Shown here in pieces: positions 7,065 to 13,549 of a stretch of 24,370 bases of DNA. The stretch is from contig JBJENW010000039.1 of assembly GCA_051880395.1 (NCBI GenBank), positions 1 to 24,370 on the forward strand, read 5' to 3'. Positions within the stretch are counted from its first letter, which is position 1, and each line of letters begins with the position of its first letter. Source of the stretch: JBJENW01 sp051880395. Its GTDB lineage: Bacteria > Bacillota > Clostridia > Lachnospirales > Lachnospiraceae. A program made the position numbers and the translations under genes. The notes beneath the pieces were generated by a model that was not told the DNA's origin, made no database searches, and saw only the letters and a program-made list of their open reading frames with translations.

Positions 7065-7982
7065 ATGGAAAAAGAGGTAAGTCTGCGTGGACGTTTGATT
7101 CGACAGTTGATTGCAGGAATTACAAATGATCTGACAATGGGAGAAAAGATAAAAAACGGCGAACTGCGAAAAAAAATGGTGGAGCCCCCGTGGCATTGTC
7201 CGCGTGGATATCGTATGGAACAGATAAAATTTGAGACATTCGAGGTGTATGAGCTGATTCCGGAGGAGAAAAAAGCACAGCAGGTGATCTTACAGTTTCA
7301 TGGAGGAGGCTATATCGCACCTCTAAAAAATGCATATTTCAGTTGGGCGTATCTATACAGTAAACTAGCTGGAGGATGTCGTGTTGTTACGGTAGAATAT
7401 CGTGTGGCACCGGAACATCCATATCCGGCGGCACTAGAGGATGCGTGGGAATCCTATCTGTGGCTCTTGAAGCGGGGATTTGAACCAAAAGATATTGTGG
7501 TTGTGGGAGATTCGGCAGGCGGCGGGCTTTCACTGGCGCTTTTGCATTATCTAAAAGATCAAGGAAAACCGCTTCCGGCAGGTGTCATCGCAATGTCGCC
7601 CTGGACAGATCTGACATTGCAGGGGGAGTCCTATGTCAGTAACTTTACCAATGATCCGTTGTTTGGAAATTCCTATAGCAGTCTGATCTTTAATCGGGAT
7701 TATATTGGTGATAAGGATCCGACAGATCCCTATCTATCGCCGCTGTATGGGGATTTTACCGGATTTCCGCCAATGCTTTTACAGGTTGGATCGCTGGAAA
7801 TGCTGTTATCAGATTCCACAGAGGTGGCAAAAAAAGCAAAAAAGCAGGGAGTAAAAGTGCGTTGCAGTGTCTATGAGGGTATGTTTCATGAATTTCAGAT
7901 GGCGGGCAGACTGCTGCCGGAATCGAGACAGGCATGGGACGAAGTTGGTGAATATTTTTCAGAAATTGGATTTGGAATCTAA
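7065..7982 (+). CDS. Alpha/beta hydrolase of the hormone-sensitive lipase type
   Basis: A 305-residue esterase-like protein. It has the HSL-family oxyanion motif HGGG (79-82), the nucleophile elbow GDSAGG (148-153, Ser150) and the catalytic His275 in FHEF. The acid is expected in the GSLEMLLSDS stretch (242-251), where Glu245 or Asp250 could serve; many members have Asp at the first position. Short acyl esters are the usual substrates of the family. There is no signal peptide, so it is cytoplasmic or membrane-associated through its partner. It is the last gene of the operon, starting 14 nt after the membrane protein gene with a GGAGTGG site, and is followed by a strong terminator. An acyltransferase and an esterase in one operon suggest building and removal of an ester, but the molecule is unknown. 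Confidence 0.85.
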   Translation: MEKEVSLRGRLIRQLIAGITNDLTMGEKIKNGELRKKMVEPPWHCPRGYRMEQIKFETFEVYELIPEEKKAQQVILQFHGGGYIAPLKNAYFSWAYLYSKLAGGCRVVTVEYRVAPEHPYPAALEDAWESYLWLLKRGFEPKDIVVVGDSAGGGLSLALLHYLKDQGKPLPAGVIAMSPWTDLTLQGESYVSNFTNDPLFGNSYSSLIFNRDYIGDKDPTDPYLSPLYGDFTGFPPMLLQVGSLEMLLSDSTEVAKKAKKQGVKVRCSVYEGMFHEFQMAGRLLPESRQAWDEVGEYFSEIGFGI

Positions 7983-7983
7983 A

Positions 7984-8021
7984 ACAGCTTCCGGCGTGGA
8001 ACAGGACCACCCGGAAGCTGT
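7984..8021. terminator. Bidirectional terminator between convergent genes
   Basis: An 11-bp perfect stem ACAGCTTCCGG (7984-7994) pairs with CCGGAAGCTGT (8011-8021), with an inner GTGG/CCAC pair closing the loop. The plus strand continues into CTGTTTATTTT. On the minus strand TTTAGA follows. It serves both the hydrolase operon and the convergent phosphofructokinase gene, whose stop is only 5 nt away. Confidence 0.85.
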
Positions 8022-8025
8022 CTGT

Positions 8026-9264
8026 TTATTTTGTCTGATTATTTCTGGCTAAATGAGAAATATCCATGTAGCTTGGCATGCCATTTTCATAGCAGACGGA
8101 CGATTCGCCTTGAATGAGTGGGCGCAGATAATCAAGAAACGCGTCTGTGATGTCATTGCCCGCAGGTGCGATCCAGTCAAGTGGAACAGATTTTGCCTCA
8201 TTTGCAATGGAGTCGATCGGAGAGTGTCCGTATGTGACTGTGTACGGTTCATTTGAAGTACGGGTCAATGTCACCATAGAACCGGTAACGCCTTCCGTGG
8301 AAAGACAGACAGCCGTTTTTCCGAGCATAAAGGATTCGTCCAGATCCGTTTTCGATGCCAGATGAGAGGCACAGCGCTGCAGAACATTTACCTCGATGGA
8401 ACGAACTTTGACACCAATCTGCTCCTGTACCAGATATTCCAGAGATTTTCCGGCACCGCTGAGCTGGCTGTGTCCAAACTGATCGAGATACTTTGAGGAT
8501 GCACTGATATAATTTCCGTCTTTGTCACGGATTCCTTCACTGACAGCAATGATGACATTATTGACCTGTGTGAGTTGATAGCGTACATCTTCTAAAAAAG
8601 CATCCTTGTCGAAGGCGACTTCTGGAAGATAGATCAGATGCGGAGCACCGGAATAAGCAGTTCTGGCCAGTGCACTTGAAGCGGTCAGCCATCCGGCATC
8701 CCGTCCCATAATTTCTACGATTGTGACACTTTTTACCGGGTAAATAAAGGTATCGTGCGCGATTTCTAAAACGGAAGAAGCAATATATTTTGCAGCTGAA
8801 CCAAAACCAGGTGTATGGTCGGTAGCGAGCAGGTCATTATCGATTGTTTTCGGAATTCCGATGACACGTACTGGACTGTCAGTCTTTTTTGCGTATGCCG
8901 ATAATTTTAACACGGTATCCATGGAATCGTTTCCACCGATATAGAAGAAAGCATGAATATTTAATTGTTCAAACAGTTGGAAGATCGTCTGATAAGGGGA
9001 GTCATCTATTTCGGCATCCGGCAGTTTATACCGGCAGGAACCGAGATACATGGCAGGGGTGGAAATCAGACGATGGATATCGTCTTCCGTAAAATCACCA
9101 AGGTCGAGATAGTGCTGATGCAAAATGCCAAGAATACCATTCACAGAGCCATATACGGTATGATAACCGCTCTTTTTTGCCTGGGAAATGACACCGGCAA
9201 GACTGGCATTGATGGCAGCAGTTGGGCCACCGGACTGGGCGACCATACAATTTTTTATTGTCAT
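8026..9264 (-). CDS. 6-phosphofructokinase with pyrophosphate-type active-site residues
   Basis: A 412-residue cytoplasmic glycolytic enzyme of the PfkA superfamily, phosphorylating fructose 6-phosphate. It shows the N-terminal AQSGGPTAAINA loop, GGNDS (110-114), PKTIDND (138-144) and MGRDAGW (186-192). In E. coli ATP-dependent PfkA the corresponding positions read GGDGS and PGTIDND. Asp in place of the fourth residue of GGDGS, plus Lys in PKTIDND, are the hallmarks of pyrophosphate-dependent enzymes, so PPi is the likelier phosphoryl donor. The third residue of the loop is Asn rather than the usual Asp. The ATG at 9264 has a perfect GGAGG 6 nt upstream; a longer frame reaching 9354 would add 30 residues unlike the family. 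It is transcribed divergently from the radical SAM gene. Confidence 0.9.
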   Translation of the reverse strand: MTIKNCMVAQSGGPTAAINASLAGVISQAKKSGYHTVYGSVNGILGILHQHYLDLGDFTEDDIHRLISTPAMYLGSCRYKLPDAEIDDSPYQTIFQLFEQLNIHAFFYIGGNDSMDTVLKLSAYAKKTDSPVRVIGIPKTIDNDLLATDHTPGFGSAAKYIASSVLEIAHDTFIYPVKSVTIVEIMGRDAGWLTASSALARTAYSGAPHLIYLPEVAFDKDAFLEDVRYQLTQVNNVIIAVSEGIRDKDGNYISASSKYLDQFGHSQLSGAGKSLEYLVQEQIGVKVRSIEVNVLQRCASHLASKTDLDESFMLGKTAVCLSTEGVTGSMVTLTRTSNEPYTVTYGHSPIDSIANEAKSVPLDWIAPAGNDITDAFLDYLRPLIQGESSVCYENGMPSYMDISHLARNNQTK

Positions 9265-9304
9265 AATTTTCCTCCATAGGTAAAATAAAGTATAAACATA
9301 CAAA

Positions 9305-9332
9305 TTGACTAAGGGTTCTACTCTCATAGTAT
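9305..9332 (+). promoter_or_regulatory. Candidate promoter of the radical SAM gene
   Basis: TTGACT (9305-9310), a 16-nt spacer and TAGTAT (9327-9332) in the 109-nt divergent region. For the opposite gene only a TATACT-like -10 is visible, without a convincing -35. Confidence 0.45.
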
Positions 9333-9373
9333 CGAAAAAAACAGGAAAAATCAAGTCGGAAAGGAAAGAAAAT

Positions 9374-10360
9374 ATGGGAAACTGTCACTTGTGTCCGCGA
9401 AACTGCGGGATTGATCGAACGAAAGAAAAAGGAGTGTGTGGTCAGACGGAGGAGATTCGTCTGGCGCGGGCGGCACTGCATTTGTGGGAAGAGCCTTGTA
9501 TTTCTGGAAAAAGCGGTTCGGGTGCGGTGTTTTTTTCTGGATGTCCGCTGCATTGTGTGTTCTGTCAGAATCACGCAATCGCAAACGGAACGGTTGGAAA
9601 AGCAGTATCAAGTGAGCGGTTGAGCGAAATTTTTTTAGAGTTACAGGAAAAAGGGGCAAATAATATCAATCTGGTCACACCAACCCAGTTTGTGCCACAG
9701 ATCATTCAGGCACTGGAACGTGCAAAGAGGCAGGGACTGTATCTTCCGATTGTATATAATACAGGCAGTTATGAGAACGTGGATACGATCCGCAGCTTAG
9801 AAGGAATCGTGGATATTTATCTGCCGGATTTGAAATATGCATTCCCACAAGTGAGCAGGCGTTATGCGAAGGCACCAGATTATTTTGAAAAAGCGACAGA
9901 AGCGATCGCAGAAATGGTGCGTCAATGTGACATGCCACAGTTTTTTGTGCGAAAGGAAGGGGAGACGGTAGAATCAGCGCTTGAGCAAACAAAAAGAAAA
10001 AAATTTTTATCGGCAGAGCAATATAATACAGTTTCAGTCAAAGAAGATGAAAATGAATATCTGATGTATAAAGGTGTCATTGTAAGACAGCTGCTCTTAC
10101 CGACACAGCTGGCGGATGCACGTTATATATTACGATATTTATCGGAAAACTATAAAGATAATATTTATATTAGTATGATGAGCCAGTATACACCAACCCA
10201 GACGCTCGCGCAAGAAGAGTTAAATCAGAAAACAGATTCGGAGTCATATCAGAATTTATTACGTTACGCTGAAAAATTATGCATCAAAAATGCATTTTTT
10301 CAAACGGAAGATGTCGCGAAAGAAAGCTTTATTCCGGCATTTGATTACGAGGGTGTTTGA
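9374..10360 (+). CDS. Radical SAM protein of the PflX/COG1313 type
   Basis: A 328-residue protein related to pyruvate formate-lyase activating enzymes. The radical SAM cluster motif CxxxCxxC is CPLHCVFC (C57, C61, C64), preceded by an N-terminal Cys-rich segment CHLCPRNCG and GVCG (C4, C7, C11, C22) typical of this subgroup. The YLPDLKYA and KGVIVRQLLLP segments follow the family pattern. Between MVRQCDMPQFFVRKEGE and MYKGVIVRQLLLP there is an extra charged segment of about 30 residues (about 197-229) that I do not expect in typical members. The ATG at 9374 has an AAAGGAAAG site; an upstream TTG-type start at 9305 overlaps the promoter and is rejected. The target protein is unknown, and no glycyl radical enzyme gene lies nearby. 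Confidence 0.8.
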   Translation: MGNCHLCPRNCGIDRTKEKGVCGQTEEIRLARAALHLWEEPCISGKSGSGAVFFSGCPLHCVFCQNHAIANGTVGKAVSSERLSEIFLELQEKGANNINLVTPTQFVPQIIQALERAKRQGLYLPIVYNTGSYENVDTIRSLEGIVDIYLPDLKYAFPQVSRRYAKAPDYFEKATEAIAEMVRQCDMPQFFVRKEGETVESALEQTKRKKFLSAEQYNTVSVKEDENEYLMYKGVIVRQLLLPTQLADARYILRYLSENYKDNIYISMMSQYTPTQTLAQEELNQKTDSESYQNLLRYAEKLCIKNAFFQTEDVAKESFIPAFDYEGV

Positions 10361-10410
10361 CATAATGGGACAAAAAGACTATTTTCAAAAACAAAGGTCT
10401 GTTTTATAAT
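10357..10410 (+). promoter_or_regulatory. Two overlapping candidate promoters before a hairpin
   Basis: A perfect TTGACA (10357-10362) with a 17-nt spacer reaches TATTTT (10380-10385). TTTTCA (10382-10387) with a 17-nt spacer reaches a perfect TATAAT (10405-10410). Either would start RNA just upstream of the hairpin at 10422, so the hairpin could act as a leader attenuator for oppA as well as ending the radical SAM transcript. Confidence 0.4.
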
Positions 10411-10421
10411 ACACAACAAAC

Positions 10422-10456
10422 AAAGGGGTTGCAAAAGCAGCCCCTTTTTATTTTTT
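10422..10456 (+). terminator. Strong rho-independent terminator
   Basis: AAAGGGGTTGC (10422-10432) pairs with GCAGCCCCTTT (10437-10447) around an AAAA loop, with one G-U wobble, followed by TTATTTTTT. It lies 61 nt after the radical SAM stop and 125 nt before oppA. Confidence 0.85.
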
Positions 10457-10528
10457 GTCTGCAAAATACAATCCCCAGAATTATGTAGACAAATTGGGAA
10501 AACAGATGGGATTACTTAAAAAAGGTAA

Positions 10529-10552
10529 TTAATTTCGGAATTCCGAAGTTAA
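10529..10552. promoter_or_regulatory. 24-bp palindrome upstream of oppA, candidate operator
   Basis: The core TTCGGAATTCCGAA (10534-10547) is a perfect palindrome. Beyond one mismatched pair (10533/10548) it continues as TTAA on both sides, giving 11 of 12 paired positions. A TATAGA (10554-10559) follows immediately, with no convincing -35, and then the GGATAGGAGG ribosome binding site. The position suggests a repressor or activator site controlling the peptide transporter. I cannot match it to a known consensus. Confidence 0.5.
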
Positions 10553-10581
10553 CTATAGAAAAAGGATAGGAGGATTCGTTT

Positions 10582-12465
10582 ATGAAGAAAAAACTAGTTT
10601 CCGTATTACTGACAACAACATTACTGGTTTCAATGACAGCTTGTGGCGGTAGTAATCAGTCAAAAGGAGAAGAAGAAAACAAGGAAGCTGTAGCGTCTGA
10701 CACAACAGAAGCAAGTGATACAGCAGAGGCAAAGGAAGGCGGTACGATCACATTTGGTGACGTCACACAGTCAAATGGAGATATGTTCCCGCATTGGACA
10801 AACAATGCGTCGGACTACAATGCATATAAGATGTCAACAGGTTTAGGAACAATAGCAATTGATAAGGACGGTCAGTATGTGTATGATGATACAGTTCTGG
10901 CAGATCATGATGATAAGCAAAATGAGGATGGTTCAGAGACTTGGACATATCAGTTGAACGATGGATTGAAATGGTCAAACGGAGATCCGGTTACAGCAGA
11001 GGATTATGTATTCTATTATCTGTTCTGGTCATCAAAAGTTATGTGTACCGATATGGAAGCACAGGACGCCATTCTGGTAGGACAGTATCTAAAAGGATTT
11101 GATGCTTATAACGCAGGAGAGACAGACACACTGGAAGGAATTCATTTGATCGATGATAAGACATTCTCAGTTACGATCGATAAACAGTATGTACCATATT
11201 ATTACGGAAAAGCATTATCATCTTCGACACCGGAATATATGAAAGGCTGGGTTCCGGATGATGTAACCATCGAGGAGACAGAGAACGGAGCAAAATTCTC
11301 GGATAACTTTACGAAAGAACATATCGCAGACACTGTAAAGAAATTCCGTTATAACCCGGATGTCAGCTCCGGTCCATATACCTTCAAGAGCTATGATAAG
11401 AAAGCAAACTGCTACACTCTTGTAAAAAATGAGAATTATCCAGGTAACTTTGAAGGACAGAAACCATCCATCGATACGGTTATTTATAAATACATAAAAG
11501 AAGAAACAATGATGGATCAGTTAAAAACCGGTGCCATTGATATCCTGACAGGCTGTATGACCGGAAGTGAGATCGATACCGGACTGGATATGGTTGATAC
11601 GGGAGATTTTGATTATATTCACTATGCAAGATCCGGTTATGGAAAACTGGTATTTAAGTGTAATGTAGGACCGACACAGTTTGCGGAAGTTCGTCATGCA
11701 ATTGCATATCTGCTGGATCGAAACAAATTTGCGCAGACATTTACGGGCGGACATGGAACGGTTGTAAACGGACCTTACGGTTCCGCACAGTGGATGGTTC
11801 AGGATGCAGAAGATGATATTGATACCTTAAACAGCTATAACTACAGCCTGGATAAAGCAGTTGAAGAGCTGGAAAAAGGCGGCTGGGTATACAACGAAGA
11901 TGGTTCCGATTATTCTGGAAGCGGCATTCGTTATAAGAAGTTAGATGACGGAACGATGATGCCATTAGTGATCGAATGGTACGCGACAGAAGGAAACGCT
12001 GTATCTGATTTACTTGTTACTTCTCTGCAGAAGAATGAAGATGTAACAAAAGCTGGTATGCAGATCAATCAGACAGTTGGTACGTTTAATGATTTGATCA
12101 ATATCTATCAGAATACAGATCCGAACGCATACAATTACAATATGTTAAACATGGGTGAAGGATTCGGATGCCCATATGACACCGCTTATCTTTATGAGCC
12201 GGGCAGCGCAAGCAATGTAAACGGTATTGAAGATCAGGAACTGTATGATAATGCAGAAGCAATGATCAAGGTAAAAGAAGGGGATACAGATGAATTCCTG
12301 AAAAAATGGTTTGGATTCATCAAACGCTGGAACGAAGATTTACCGGATATTCCATTATATTCAAACGATGTACATGATTTCTTTAACAAACGTGTCAAAG
12401 GCTGGAACCAGAACGATTATGACTGGAACGTTGGAGATGCGATCTTGTATACGACTGTAGAATAG
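10582..12465 (+). CDS. oppA: Oligopeptide ABC transporter substrate-binding lipoprotein
   Basis: A 627-residue extracytoplasmic solute-binding protein of the SBP_bac_5 (cluster C) family, which captures peptides for the OppBCDF permease. The lipoprotein signal peptide ends in the lipobox SMTAC, with lipidation at Cys21. An acidic, low-complexity tether (about 22-52) leads to the binding domain starting at GGTITFGD. Family-like elements include the LNDGLKWSNGDPVTAEDYVF stretch and the VSSGPYTFKSYDK region. It is somewhat longer than a typical OppA of about 540 residues. A strong AGGAGG site precedes it. A terminator after the gene should make it more abundant than the permease genes, as is usual for binding proteins. 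Peptide specificity is inferred from the family. Confidence 0.9.
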   Translation: MKKKLVSVLLTTTLLVSMTACGGSNQSKGEEENKEAVASDTTEASDTAEAKEGGTITFGDVTQSNGDMFPHWTNNASDYNAYKMSTGLGTIAIDKDGQYVYDDTVLADHDDKQNEDGSETWTYQLNDGLKWSNGDPVTAEDYVFYYLFWSSKVMCTDMEAQDAILVGQYLKGFDAYNAGETDTLEGIHLIDDKTFSVTIDKQYVPYYYGKALSSSTPEYMKGWVPDDVTIEETENGAKFSDNFTKEHIADTVKKFRYNPDVSSGPYTFKSYDKKANCYTLVKNENYPGNFEGQKPSIDTVIYKYIKEETMMDQLKTGAIDILTGCMTGSEIDTGLDMVDTGDFDYIHYARSGYGKLVFKCNVGPTQFAEVRHAIAYLLDRNKFAQTFTGGHGTVVNGPYGSAQWMVQDAEDDIDTLNSYNYSLDKAVEELEKGGWVYNEDGSDYSGSGIRYKKLDDGTMMPLVIEWYATEGNAVSDLLVTSLQKNEDVTKAGMQINQTVGTFNDLINIYQNTDPNAYNYNMLNMGEGFGCPYDTAYLYEPGSASNVNGIEDQELYDNAEAMIKVKEGDTDEFLKKWFGFIKRWNEDLPDIPLYSNDVHDFFNKRVKGWNQNDYDWNVGDAILYTTVE

Positions 12466-12491
12466 TAAGACTGAAAAAGAAAAAAAGAAGG

Positions 12492-12530
12492 CGGGGAAGA
12501 ATGGGACATAACTGTTCTTCCCCGTTTTTT
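12492..12530 (+). terminator. Intra-operon terminator between oppA and oppB
   Basis: CGGGGAAGAA (12492-12501) pairs perfectly with TTCTTCCCCG (12515-12524) and is followed by TTTTTT. The next gene starts 20 nt later with no promoter in between, so oppBCDF must rely on read-through or processing. This is a common way to make the binding protein in excess. Confidence 0.8.
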
Positions 12531-12550
12531 AAAAGAAAGTTGGGAAAACT

Positions 12551-13537
12551 ATGGTAAAATATATTGGAAAACGTTTGGCATACATGGTCGGTGTTTTTTT
12601 TATTGTATCCGTAATTATGTTTGGGTTATTTAATTGTATGCCGGGAGACCGTGCGATGGCACAGGTATCGAAATTAAATGGAAAAGTCACAGAAGAACAA
12701 TTTGAAAAAGCGTATCAAAATGCGCGTAAGTCACTTGGACTAGATGACCCAGTTCCGGTGCGTTATGTGAAATGGATGGGAAATATCCTAAGAGGAAACT
12801 TTGGATATTCGACTTATTATCGAGAAGATGTACGTGATGTAATAAAAGATCCACTGAAAACAACAATTTTTATAAATATATTTGCAACAATTCTGGCACT
12901 TGGCATTACGATTCCGCTGGGAATCCGGTGTGCGGTGCGAAAAAAATCAAAATTTGACAACTCGGTTCAGGTTCTGACCATTATCGGATATAGTATCCCG
13001 GAGTTTATTATCGGTTTGGTTTTGATGTTTCTTTTTAGTGTGAAACTGGGCTGGTTTCCACTGACCGGAATGGGTACACCAAACTTTCAGGGAACGGGAT
13101 TTGAAAAATTTTTGGATACAATGCGTTACATGATCTTACCGTTGACGGTTATGACGGTTGCATCCTTGGGAAGTATGACACGCTACGTTCGTGCAGCGAT
13201 GATCGATGCGCTTGGCATGGATTATATTCGGACGGCACGTGCAAAAGGATTAAAGGAGAAAGTTGTGATCTATTCACACGCATGGAGAAATGCGTTGCTT
13301 TCTGTTATCACACTGGTGATTAACTGGTTTATGTCTATTTTTATGGGCTCCATCATCGTTGAGAATATGTTCCAGATCAATGGAATGGGAAAATTATATT
13401 ATGATGGACTGTATAATCAGGATTATGATGTTGCATTGGCAATCAATATGTTTTACTGCGCACTGACATTGATCGGAAACCTGATCGTTGATTTAAGCTA
13501 CGGTCTTGTAGATCCGCGCGTTCGTGTAGATAAATAG
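12551..13537 (+). CDS. oppB: Oligopeptide ABC transporter permease, OppB type
   Basis: A 328-residue inner-membrane permease of the OppB/DppB family, with the usual six membrane helices. The N-terminal segment MVKYIGKRLAYMVGVFFIVS starts TM1. The first outer loop carries the typical MPGDRA motif and a LGLDDPVPVRYVKWM stretch. The cytoplasmic EAA-type coupling segment is at about 225-255 (YIRTARAKGLKEKVVIYSHAWRN). The length is normal. The ribosome binding site is weak (GGGA) compared with the other genes of the operon. It pairs with the OppC homologue encoded 12 nt downstream. Confidence 0.92.
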   Translation: MVKYIGKRLAYMVGVFFIVSVIMFGLFNCMPGDRAMAQVSKLNGKVTEEQFEKAYQNARKSLGLDDPVPVRYVKWMGNILRGNFGYSTYYREDVRDVIKDPLKTTIFINIFATILALGITIPLGIRCAVRKKSKFDNSVQVLTIIGYSIPEFIIGLVLMFLFSVKLGWFPLTGMGTPNFQGTGFEKFLDTMRYMILPLTVMTVASLGSMTRYVRAAMIDALGMDYIRTARAKGLKEKVVIYSHAWRNALLSVITLVINWFMSIFMGSIIVENMFQINGMGKLYYDGLYNQDYDVALAINMFYCALTLIGNLIVDLSYGLVDPRVRVDK

Positions 13538-13549
13538 GAGGAAACGAAA

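Noticed and set aside
8053..9279. Several plus-strand frames opposite the phosphofructokinase gene
   Set aside because: They are antisense shadows of a well-supported gene, with no family resemblance and no good ribosome binding sites.
9265..9354. N-terminal extension of the phosphofructokinase by 30 residues
   Set aside because: A perfect GGAGG precedes the ATG at 9264, and the added residues are not part of the family.
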